Below are positions 56,514 to 64,000 of a stretch of 64,000 nt of DNA, one piece after another; positions within the stretch are counted from its first letter, which is position 1, and each line of letters starts with the position of its first letter. This DNA is from Sphingobacterium multivorum (GTDB lineage: Bacteria; Bacteroidota; Bacteroidia; Sphingobacteriales; Sphingobacteriaceae). The position numbers were made by a program, and so were the translations under genes. The notes under the pieces are model-generated. The model did not search any database. It saw only the letters and a program-made list of their open reading frames with translations, and was not told where the DNA came from. Where the stretch lies: positions 3,534,001-3,598,000 of the forward strand of contig NZ_CP154261.1 in NCBI RefSeq assembly GCF_039511225.1, written 5' to 3'.

Positions 56514-58703
56514 ATGTCGAACCTAAGATTCAAAGCAGTAGAAGCAGCAGGCTCACGCCAAATTGCTTCATTTGAAAAAGTTGAAACTAAAAAAGCAACT
56601 GACATTTACGGAAAGAATGTTTTTTCCGTAAACAAAATGAAAGACTACCTTCCTAAAAATTCATACAAGGAGTTAGTTGCATCCATTGAAGAGGGACAGA
56701 TTATTTCAAGAGATTTGGCTGAACACATTTCACAGGCCATGAAAACTTGGGCACTTAACCACGGCGTTTCTCACTACACACACTGGTTTCAACCTTTAAC
56801 GGGTTCGACTGCTGAAAAACATGATGCTTTTTTTGAGCCAGACGAAAACGGTGAAGCCATTGAAAAATTTACTGCTGACGCATTAGTTCAACAAGAGCCC
56901 GATGCATCTTCTTTCCCAAATGGTGGTATCCGTAATACATTCGAAGCTAGAGGATATACAGCTTGGGATCCATCTTCTCCTGCATTCATTTACGAAACAG
57001 GTGCTGGTAAAACATTATGTATTCCAACAGTTTTTGTTTCCTATACGGGTGAATCATTAGACTATAAAGCTCCTTTATTGAAAGCCATCAACGCAGTAGA
57101 TAAAGCGGCAACGGATGTTGCTCAATATTTTGACAAATCGGTCACTAAAGTAAACGCTTCTCTTGGTATTGAACAAGAGTATTTCTTGGTTGACCTTTCC
57201 TTATATAATGCTCGTCCAGATCTTCAGTTAACGGGCCGTACGTTATTTGGCCACATGTCGGCCAAAGGCCAACAATTGGAAGACCACTATTTTGGTGCGA
57301 TTCCAGAGCGCGTATTAGCGTACATGGTGGACTTGGAAAACGAAGCGCTAAAATTAGGTATTCCTTTAAAGACTCGTCACAACGAAGTTGCACCTTCTCA
57401 ATTTGAATGTGCTCCAATGTACGAAGAAATAAACTTGGCCATCGATCACAACCAATTGTTGATGAATGTCATGGAACAAGTTGCTTTAAGACACAACTTC
57501 AAAGTATTGTTGCATGAAAAACCATACTCTGGTGTCAACGGATCTGGTAAACACAACAACTGGTCTTTAATCACAAATACTGGTGTAAATTTATTATCTC
57601 CTGGAAAAACACCTAAAAACAATTTGATGTTCTTGACTTTCTTCGTCAATACCATCAAAGCTGTTTATGAATACGCTGATTTGATGCGCGCTTCTATCGC
57701 TAGTGCAAGCAACGATCACCGTCTGGGTGCAAATGAGGCTCCACCAGCAATTATTTCAATTTTCTTAGGCTCTCAATTGGATGAGCTTTTGGAAGAAGTT
57801 GAATCTGCTCGTGTTGCTAAAAAAGTAAAAGCAGAGGCAAACTTATGGCATGGTATTCCTAAAGTTCCTGAATTAAAACTGGACAATACAGACCGGAACC
57901 GTACTTCACCATTTGCCTTTACCGGTAACAAGTTTGAATTCCGCGCTGTTGGTTCTTCTGCAAACTCCGCTTTACCGATGACCGTGTTGAATGCAATCGT
58001 TGCAGCGCAATTGATCGAGTTCAAAACAGAAGTAGATAAACAAATCAAAAAAGGCACGAAAAAAGATCTTGCGATCTTAAATGTTGTCCGCAAATACATC
58101 AAAGATTCAAAAGCTATCCGCTTTGAAGGCAATGGATACAGCGAAGAATGGGAAAAAGAGGCCGAAGCACGTGGTCTTTCTAACATCAAATCGACACCTA
58201 AAGCATTAGATGTTTATGTAAAAGAAGAATCTTTAGCCCTGTTTGAATCACTAGGTATTTATACCAAACGTGAATCAGAAGCTCGCCACGAAATTTTGCT
58301 TGAAAACTTCTATAAAAAATTACAAATTGAGGCGCGTGTCATCGAAGAGATGGTTAACAACCAAATCGCCCCAGCATGTTTCATTTATCAAAACGAATTG
58401 ATTGAAAACGTCAAAGGATTAAAAGACCTGGGTCTGGCACAAGCAGCATTCAGCTCTCAATTGAACTTTGTAGAACGTATTTCAACACACGTAAATACCA
58501 TCTTGGAGCAAGCTGAAGCAATGCGTCAAGAACGTAAAAAAGCAAACCAAATTGATGATGTACGTGAGAGATCAATCGCTTACGATGAATTGGTTAAACC
58601 ATATTTCGATGTGATCCGTTATCATGTCAACAAATTGGAGAAAATTGTTGATGACAAAAAATGGCCTCTTCCAAAATTGAGAGAGATTTTATTTTTAAGT
58701 TAA
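56514..58703 (+). CDS. glnN: Type III glutamine synthetase
   Basis: A 729-residue GSIII, the main ammonia-assimilating glutamine synthetase of Bacteroidota. The signature GANEAPPAIISIFLG and EQEYFLVD (metal glutamates), the RHNEVAPSQFECAPMYEE block, and HEKPYSGVNGSGKHNNWSL are diagnostic. It makes glutamine from glutamate, ammonia and ATP, probably as a double-hexamer complex. No glnB, ntr or amtB gene lies beside it. A terminator (58723-58752) follows. Confidence 0.97.
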   Translation: MSNLRFKAVEAAGSRQIASFEKVETKKATDIYGKNVFSVNKMKDYLPKNSYKELVASIEEGQIISRDLAEHISQAMKTWALNHGVSHYTHWFQPLTGSTAEKHDAFFEPDENGEAIEKFTADALVQQEPDASSFPNGGIRNTFEARGYTAWDPSSPAFIYETGAGKTLCIPTVFVSYTGESLDYKAPLLKAINAVDKAATDVAQYFDKSVTKVNASLGIEQEYFLVDLSLYNARPDLQLTGRTLFGHMSAKGQQLEDHYFGAIPERVLAYMVDLENEALKLGIPLKTRHNEVAPSQFECAPMYEEINLAIDHNQLLMNVMEQVALRHNFKVLLHEKPYSGVNGSGKHNNWSLITNTGVNLLSPGKTPKNNLMFLTFFVNTIKAVYEYADLMRASIASASNDHRLGANEAPPAIISIFLGSQLDELLEEVESARVAKKVKAEANLWHGIPKVPELKLDNTDRNRTSPFAFTGNKFEFRAVGSSANSALPMTVLNAIVAAQLIEFKTEVDKQIKKGTKKDLAILNVVRKYIKDSKAIRFEGNGYSEEWEKEAEARGLSNIKSTPKALDVYVKEESLALFESLGIYTKRESEARHEILLENFYKKLQIEARVIEEMVNNQIAPACFIYQNELIENVKGLKDLGLAQAAFSSQLNFVERISTHVNTILEQAEAMRQERKKANQIDDVRERSIAYDELVKPYFDVIRYHVNKLEKIVDDKKWPLPKLREILFLS

Positions 58704-58722
58704 GATAACTTCCCAATAAAAC

Positions 58723-58752
58723 AAAAGAGCCGGCGATATTGCTGGCTCTTTT
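58723..58752 (+). terminator. Terminator of glnN
   Basis: Stem AAAAGAGCCGGC / GCTGGCTCTTTT with a 6-base loop and a T-rich tail (TTTTTGTTTT), 19 bases past the stop codon. Confidence 0.85.
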
Positions 58753-58810
58753 TGTTTTAGGGGAACGTTCGTCATCTCTTGCTCCTTATCTCCTCTCACA
58801 ACAATAGCTC

Positions 58811-61261
58811 CTATTTTTTTAATCGATTATCTTCGTCATTATTCCCTCCCTTTTTATTGGCTGACTTAATATTCATATTACCAAAACGATAAGAAACAGA
58901 CAATCGGATAACCCGACTATCATATGCATTTCGTATACGATAGTATCCATTTTCCTGATAACTCGACAGTCTGCGCTGGCCTCTTGTATTCAAGACATCA
59001 TTTATACCCAACTTGACATTCAATTTTTTGTCAAGAAATGTTTTACCTGCACCTAGATCAATGCCATAGTAAGACTGAAAACTAAATACGCCATATACTG
59101 CTGGCGAGAAATAATTGCCCGTCAGCTCCAGGTTTGTTGTTTCCCCAATTCGGATATCATGATTGGAACTTACCTGGAACGATAACTTTTCCAATTGGCG
59201 TTGTGCTCCGGAGTGTTCATCAAAACTAAACTTATTATAAAAAGCGCTGGCATTGTTAGAAATACTCCACCATTTAAAAAGCTTAACGGGTATATTGATA
59301 TTCATGTTGTAATAATCAAAATAAGCCAGATTTCGATCGGTCTGTGCAATAGCTTTGGTCTCTGAATTACTTTCTATCACCTGAGTGATTGCATCGTTGG
59401 TCCTCTTGTAGCCCAAACTCAGTAAATAGCGATCTTTAAAGGTATAATTTACTTCATACGAATTGGTATATTGTGGATTTAAATAAGGGTTGCCATACTG
59501 ATACGTGTATTGATCCAAATAATACACAAAGGGATTCAATGACCCATAATCAGGGCGGTCAATACGTCTGCTATAACTCGCACCAAGCTTGTGATTATCA
59601 TTAATTTGTTGCTGTACAAATATTGATGGAAAAAAATCGGTATAGGTACGTTTTGTTTGTTGCCCAAGCGTCACTGAGTTTCCTAGGGAGCTCGTATTTT
59701 CAACACGCAGTCCAGTTTGTACCGAAAACTTTCCGAACGATTTATTTAAACTGAAATAAGCTGCTGCTATATTTTCATTGTACAAAAAATGATTACTTTG
59801 ACCATTATTTTGCACAAACTCGCCTTGCTGATCCTGATCTTCGTACAACAAATTATTATCTGTTTTTACGCGGCTATATTTTAACCCCGCCTCGAGTTTC
59901 GTCGTTTTATTAAAAGGATGCACAAAATCGGTTTTAAAAACTAATATTTTTGCCTTAGAAAGCATATCATTCCGGAAAATATGCGGTGATTTAAATTCTT
60001 CCCAGTTTGCGTCCAAAAAATGGTTTCCAACAGTGCTATTGTCATTATTTTTCGAATATGAATAATCCCCATTAAACGTCAATTCAGTCCCTAAGGTATC
60101 AAATGTCTTTTTGTAATTCAGATTATAAGTGAGGTAATGGTATTTAAAATCTGACAAATTACTTCCTAATACTACCGAATCAAGCTTTCCTTTTTGAGAA
60201 GCGATCAGATTGCTTCCCTCCCGTGTTGAATGACCATTGCTTACATTACCATTAACCACAAATCCAATGACCTCCTGTTTCCCCAGGTTAAAATCTGCCG
60301 CAAATTTGAAATTATGACCTCGATAGCGGAATTTCGAATAAGAATCCGAATTGAAAAAAGTCGTCCCGCTTTTGGTATCTACAGCCCTATCGATATCTAA
60401 ATCATTAAAGCCTAAGGCAGTTGCATAGTTATAGGAAGAAAATAAGTTCACCCAATTATTACGATGGTTTATGAGAAAGCCACCATCAGCCTTTGTATAT
60501 TTACCCTGCCCTAAATTGAGGTTTAAACTAACATTACTTCCAAATTGCGTATTCCTCTTCGTCTTAATATTAATAATTCCTGCATTCCCTGCCGCATCAT
60601 ATTTTGCAGGTGGATTGGTGAGTACTTCGATCGAGGCTATTGCATTTGAAGCTGTATTTTCCAATAAGCGCGACACTTCATCTGCAGAAAGATAAGTAGG
60701 CTTACCATCAATCATGATGATCACATTACTTTTTCCACGTAGGTTGATCTTTTTGTTGTCTAAAGTTACCCCCGGGACCTTTTGCAAGAGTTCCAATGCG
60801 TTATTTCCGGTTGCCAAAATACTGTTCTCGACATTGAGCACAACTTTATCAAGGTGACTTTCAATTAATGGCTTCTTGCCAATTACCTGCGCCTCATCCA
60901 GCACTTTACTTTCCAGCTGTAATCGAATCGTATCCAGCACCTTGAAATCACCCTCACGCAGAACCATTTCCCCAGAACGATAAGTACCATAACCCACCGT
61001 GGACACCTGTAAGCTGTACTTCCCCTCGGGTATCGCAAACAACACAATTTCTCCATTTTCGTTGGATAAGGTTCCTTTTAACAAGACATCATTGGGTTTA
61101 CGAAACAGTGAAATATTTGCGGCAGCAATGGGCTTGTTGTCCTGCCCAACAACGACAGTACGTAATTTCCCCCCGTCAGACTGTGCTGAAACGGGTCCGG
61201 CATTAGAACACAGGAATAAAACAATAGAAAATAAGAGCAATTTAATTTTTTGTGGTTTCAT
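58811..61261 (-). CDS. Outer-membrane beta-barrel (TonB-dependent receptor-like) protein
   Basis: About 816 residues from the ATG at 61259-61261 (MKPQKIKLLLFSIVLFLCSNAG), chosen for its signal peptide; the frame starts at 61303. An N-terminal carboxypeptidase-regulatory-like domain (KPIAAANISLFRKPND..., about 35-125) is followed by a plug (KVPGVTLDNKKINLRGKSNVIIMIDGKPTYLS) and an OMP_b-brl_3 barrel to a C-terminal RFGNMNIKS. These proteins import peptides, siderophores or glycans with TonB, but no partner binding lipoprotein is present, so the ligand is unknown. Confidence 0.9.
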   Translation of the reverse strand: MKPQKIKLLLFSIVLFLCSNAGPVSAQSDGGKLRTVVVGQDNKPIAAANISLFRKPNDVLLKGTLSNENGEIVLFAIPEGKYSLQVSTVGYGTYRSGEMVLREGDFKVLDTIRLQLESKVLDEAQVIGKKPLIESHLDKVVLNVENSILATGNNALELLQKVPGVTLDNKKINLRGKSNVIIMIDGKPTYLSADEVSRLLENTASNAIASIEVLTNPPAKYDAAGNAGIINIKTKRNTQFGSNVSLNLNLGQGKYTKADGGFLINHRNNWVNLFSSYNYATALGFNDLDIDRAVDTKSGTTFFNSDSYSKFRYRGHNFKFAADFNLGKQEVIGFVVNGNVSNGHSTREGSNLIASQKGKLDSVVLGSNLSDFKYHYLTYNLNYKKTFDTLGTELTFNGDYSYSKNNDNSTVGNHFLDANWEEFKSPHIFRNDMLSKAKILVFKTDFVHPFNKTTKLEAGLKYSRVKTDNNLLYEDQDQQGEFVQNNGQSNHFLYNENIAAAYFSLNKSFGKFSVQTGLRVENTSSLGNSVTLGQQTKRTYTDFFPSIFVQQQINDNHKLGASYSRRIDRPDYGSLNPFVYYLDQYTYQYGNPYLNPQYTNSYEVNYTFKDRYLLSLGYKRTNDAITQVIESNSETKAIAQTDRNLAYFDYYNMNINIPVKLFKWWSISNNASAFYNKFSFDEHSGAQRQLEKLSFQVSSNHDIRIGETTNLELTGNYFSPAVYGVFSFQSYYGIDLGAGKTFLDKKLNVKLGINDVLNTRGQRRLSSYQENGYYRIRNAYDSRVIRLSVSYRFGNMNIKSANKKGGNNDEDNRLKK

Positions 61262-61303
61262 AATGTAATTTCTTTGGGCTATCGATCGGATAGTCAACTT
61301 CAT

Positions 61304-61603
61304 AATAATGACAACAAACCTCGTGTATTCATTACACGTTGACTAGCAGAAATAGACAGGTAGTGCGATTCACTCGGTAGACAACCAAATAATATCGGTA
61401 AACCCTATCCTTCGCTGATCGCTTTTACAGCGGATAGGATCCTGCGAGCTAATTTTGAATCTTCTGAAACATATCGTAGGAAAATGACATCGAATCAAAA
61501 TAAAAATTCAAAAAATAAATAAAATTCAAAACAAATAAATTGTATACAAAAAATATTAAGCATAATATTTGTATTTTTGCATCGAAAATTAGTAAACTGA
61601 TTC
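61304..61603. other. Divergent region between barrel protein and FUSC gene
   Basis: A bulged hairpin CCTATCC(TTC)GCTG with CAGCGGATAGG lies at 61404-61438. A -7 box TATTTTTG at 61572-61579 suits the plus-strand FUSC gene. The rest is A+T-rich with no frame or repeat I can support. Confidence 0.4.
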
Positions 61604-63631
61604 ATGAGCACTGTATCATTGAAGAAAAGACTCTACCGTATTTATATCCTTATGATACGATTTATGCATGGCGAGCATGCTGGAGACGCATTACGTAATG
61701 TTGCCATCAGTATTTTGCCAAGTTTGGCGATCTATTTATTGGGAGCGCAAGCGAGCACGGCTATCGGAATCGGTGTCGGATCGTTGTTAACGACACTCAC
61801 CGATCCTCCTGGCAACAGAAAAGATAAACTTTCTTCAGCTCTAGTATGTATTCCCACCTTCTTTGTTGCATCATTGTTTACAGCTATTGTATTTCCCTAT
61901 CATTGGCCCTTGGTTATCGTGCTAGCGGCAGCCGGTTTTATATGCACCTTATACGGCATTTTCGGAGCCCGCTATGCTGCAATTGGAAACATGACATTGA
62001 TTCTCATGAGTTTTGTGATCGGAATGGCCCCACAACACCCCTTTGCGGTTGGCTTACAGATTACAACAGGTTCCATAATATATTACTTTTTTAGCCTTTT
62101 ACAAGCCTATATACAACCTTATCGCTCTTTGAAACATGCCATGGCTAATGGCTTTCATGGATTGTCCCAATTTCTATTGATACGATCACAGTCTTACGAT
62201 CCCAATATTCCTTTGAATATTACGTACAGTCGCGTAGGAAAAATTCATGGCCAGATCAGCGAACAACAGGAACAAATCAGGTCTCTTCTGTTTCGAGAAA
62301 AAAAAATCATAAGCCAACAGTGGCATAAAAGCAATTATTGGCTTAGTCAGGTTTATGGATTAATTGACCTCCATGAGTTAATTATTGCGCTTGATCATGA
62401 CTACGATGCAATTCGCAAAAATCTTGCAGACACGGGCAGCCTCCCCTTAATTCGTCACACAATCAAATTATTAGCGTTAGAAATCGATAGCTTTTCACAA
62501 CCCAACAAGAGGTTCCGGTATGCGCATCAATTATACCATAATAACTTTAAAATTAAAGCCCTCTTACGGGATTTAAAAGAAATTCAAGAACAACAGGCCG
62601 ATCCAGCAAAAGGTATATTATGTTCGATCATAAGCAACATCGAAGCAATTATTGATGTACTCAACAGAATCCAGGTCGCTTTTTATCAAAATCAGGAAAT
62701 TCAGGATAAGATTGACACCAGTGAGTACCAACAATTTATCAGTCGACCATTACGTAATCTCGCTGATCTAAAAAGTAAACTCCATATGAATAATCCGCTT
62801 TTTCGATTTGCGATTCGGATGGCTCTTCTTTTTGGAACAGGTGCATTGATCGGTATTTTATTTTTGGATTTTAAATATACCTATTGGATCTTACTGACGA
62901 TCGCTATTGTTGCCAGGCCAGCATTTTCAATGACAAAAACCCGTAATATAGAACGTATTGTCGGTACATTCTCGGGTATTATAGTTGGTGTGTTCTGCTT
63001 AATTTCTATTCATTTTCTCCCAGCACTCCTGACCATAGCTGCATTGGGTCTTTTCGGATTCTTTTTGTTCAACCGATCTAACTATATGGTCAGTGTCATC
63101 TTCATTACCTTGGGAATTGTGATTGCACTCAATCTGTTCGAAGGCAACATCAATCTCATTTTAGGCAGCCGAATACTTTTCACACTGATTGGAGCATTCT
63201 TGGCTATAGCGGGTTATTTCTTGATACCTGTACGCCAAAGCACAGGCATGGTTCAGCTGGCAAAAGAGGTATCCCTTTACAACGCGCATTATTTCCAGAT
63301 CATCAATAACCGTCTGTCGGACGAAAGACAAAGTTCGTTTGATATACGACTGGCTCGTAAAAAGGCGCAGACCGCCATGGCCCTGTTTTCAGACGCTATT
63401 AATCAAATGAAAAAAGAACCCGAGCACAAATGGATGGATTGGTCACATATTCACCATTTTCAGGCACTCGCATATCAGGTCAATTCCCATTTGGTGGGCC
63501 TCTCGCTATCGTTAAGCAAAAAGACGAATCGCCACCTCGCCTATGATATCCATAGTAGAATCGATGCGCTTAAACCTCTTCTAACAGATTTAAATCAAAC
63601 TGCAGAACGGATCAATTTAAAGAAATCGTAA
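61604..63631 (+). CDS. FUSC family inner-membrane protein (YccS/YhfK-like)
   Basis: A 675-residue membrane protein. Six N-terminal helices (about 30-170, from AISILPSLAIYLLGAQAS) are followed by a long cytosolic stretch and a second six-helix FUSC_2 block (about 400-545, from FAIRMALLFGTGALIGILF). YILLTIAIVARPAFSMTKTRNIERIVGT is the family motif. FUSC proteins resemble fusaric-acid resistance pumps (AaeB), but many have no proven substrate. No AaeA-type partner is next to it. Confidence 0.88.
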   Translation: MSTVSLKKRLYRIYILMIRFMHGEHAGDALRNVAISILPSLAIYLLGAQASTAIGIGVGSLLTTLTDPPGNRKDKLSSALVCIPTFFVASLFTAIVFPYHWPLVIVLAAAGFICTLYGIFGARYAAIGNMTLILMSFVIGMAPQHPFAVGLQITTGSIIYYFFSLLQAYIQPYRSLKHAMANGFHGLSQFLLIRSQSYDPNIPLNITYSRVGKIHGQISEQQEQIRSLLFREKKIISQQWHKSNYWLSQVYGLIDLHELIIALDHDYDAIRKNLADTGSLPLIRHTIKLLALEIDSFSQPNKRFRYAHQLYHNNFKIKALLRDLKEIQEQQADPAKGILCSIISNIEAIIDVLNRIQVAFYQNQEIQDKIDTSEYQQFISRPLRNLADLKSKLHMNNPLFRFAIRMALLFGTGALIGILFLDFKYTYWILLTIAIVARPAFSMTKTRNIERIVGTFSGIIVGVFCLISIHFLPALLTIAALGLFGFFLFNRSNYMVSVIFITLGIVIALNLFEGNINLILGSRILFTLIGAFLAIAGYFLIPVRQSTGMVQLAKEVSLYNAHYFQIINNRLSDERQSSFDIRLARKKAQTAMALFSDAINQMKKEPEHKWMDWSHIHHFQALAYQVNSHLVGLSLSLSKKTNRHLAYDIHSRIDALKPLLTDLNQTAERINLKKS

Positions 63632-63727
63632 TACCCGATTGACAGTTACTTTTGCGGTTTCATCGGAAGATATGTGATGGCAATCGGCATGTTATTCAAA
63701 ATTCCTTTAACTAAAAAATAGCATTTC
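63632..63727. other. Short spacer after FUSC gene
   Basis: No hairpin terminator with a clear U tract is seen directly after the FUSC stop. The sequence leads into the promoter at 63728. Confidence 0.3.
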
Positions 63728-63759
63728 TTTTGCTTTAATAAAAAAAGAGTTTATATTTG
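63728..63759 (+). promoter_or_regulatory. Bacteroidota-type promoter of the SAM riboswitch leader
   Basis: TTTTG at 63728-63732 and TATATTTG at 63752-63759 with 19 bases between: an exact match to the TTTG / TAnnTTTG form. Transcription would start near 63766 and the leader would hold a small hairpin (TCTTC-GAAA-GAAGA, about 63765-63778) before the aptamer. Confidence 0.75.
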
Positions 63760-63814
63760 TGTCGTCTTCGAAAGAAGATTTCTAATCAACACCTCCCTTC
63801 ATCAGTAGGTCTTG

Positions 63815-63925
63815 ATTTATAAAGAAGTGGCGAGAGACTGGCTCAATGACCCACTGGCAACCTTCAATTTGTTTGAAAAGGTGCCAATTCCTGTCCAAAA
63901 CAATATCGTTTTGGAGCATATAAAT
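63815..63925 (+). promoter_or_regulatory. SAM-I (S-box) riboswitch
   Basis: The leader matches the S-box aptamer: GTGGCGAGAGACTGGCTC and AATGACCCACTGGCAACC at about 63827-63862, AAGGTGCCAATTCCTG at about 63878-63893, and a P4-type stem CCAAAAC / GTTTTGG. Closing stem P1 pairs ATTTATA (63815-63821) with TATAAAT (63919-63925). S-adenosylmethionine binding would repress the downstream methionine or SAM gene. Confidence 0.92.
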
Positions 63926-63936
63926 GACATAAGACA

Positions 63937-64000
63937 ATGATTATTAAATTACTGAAGTCCATTAAAAATTCAGGTTCAACACAAGTGAACCGCACGATAA
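63937..64000 (+). CDS. Start of a SAM-riboswitch-controlled gene (partial)
   Basis: The ATG at 63937 follows the riboswitch by 12 bases and opens MIIKLLKSIKNSGSTQVNRTI, running off the window. The 21 visible residues do not let me name the product. By riboswitch context it is probably methionine biosynthesis or transport. Confidence 0.6.
   Translation, partial: MIIKLLKSIKNSGSTQVNRTI

Overview
The window looks like chromosome from a Bacteroidota bacterium, most likely Sphingobacteriaceae (Sphingobacterium or Pedobacter type). The evidence is gene content and control signals: a type III glutamine synthetase, TonB-type outer-membrane barrels, DUF5690, SIMPL, GH78 and GH16 enzymes, A+T-rich spacers, and several promoters of the Bacteroidota form (TTTG, 18-21 bases, TAnnTTTG). 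I see no insertion sequence, phage or CRISPR array. The genus is inferred; no rRNA or marker gene is present.

Layout. 1-7249: a truncated double-GNAT gene, DinB and GrpB family genes, an EamA exporter divergent from a MocR regulator, and a GH78 rhamnosidase. 7375-13433: a thiamine operon, thiS-thiC-tenI-like-thiE-thiG-thiH-thiF, led by a TPP riboswitch. 13559-23587: a TPR/beta-barrel gene (YaiO type) facing a tight four-gene operon: cytosolic hybrid histidine kinase, lone receiver, membrane HEAT-repeat protein, and a glycosyltransferase fused to an LTA-synthase-like phosphotransferase. Together these look like a phosphorelay-controlled surface polysaccharide machine. 23914-27225: a DadA-like oxidoreductase, a DUF5690 transporter and an XRE-cupin regulator with a candidate operator.

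27367-34520: a GH16 lipoprotein, a SnoaL-like lipoprotein, an MhqO/GNAT/MhqD-like electrophile-resistance operon, a Gfo/Idh/MocA oxidoreductase, a cold-shock protein and a DEAD-box helicase. 34583-39001: a CPA2 antiporter, a LytS/LytTR pair and a small HMA-like protein without metal cysteines. 39125-47755: fatty-acid beta-oxidation genes (thiolase, acyl-CoA dehydrogenase, fused hydratase/dehydrogenase) next to the 2-methylcitrate cycle (prpB, prpC, prpD), which would consume propionyl-CoA from odd or branched chains.

48124-50165: an rtcB2-prfH operon, a module known to rescue and repair ribosomes cut in the 16S decoding centre. 50674-63631: a retropepsin/PDZ protease, an 11-bp tandem repeat, tRNA-Leu(CAA), a SIMPL protein, an S9 peptidase, glutamine synthetase III, an outer-membrane barrel receptor and a FUSC membrane protein. 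The window ends in a SAM-I riboswitch leader and the first codons of the gene it controls.

The strongest candidate for something undescribed is the 13559-23587 locus. The rtcB2-prfH pair, the alternative fold of the TPP leader and the 52228-52325 repeat block follow.
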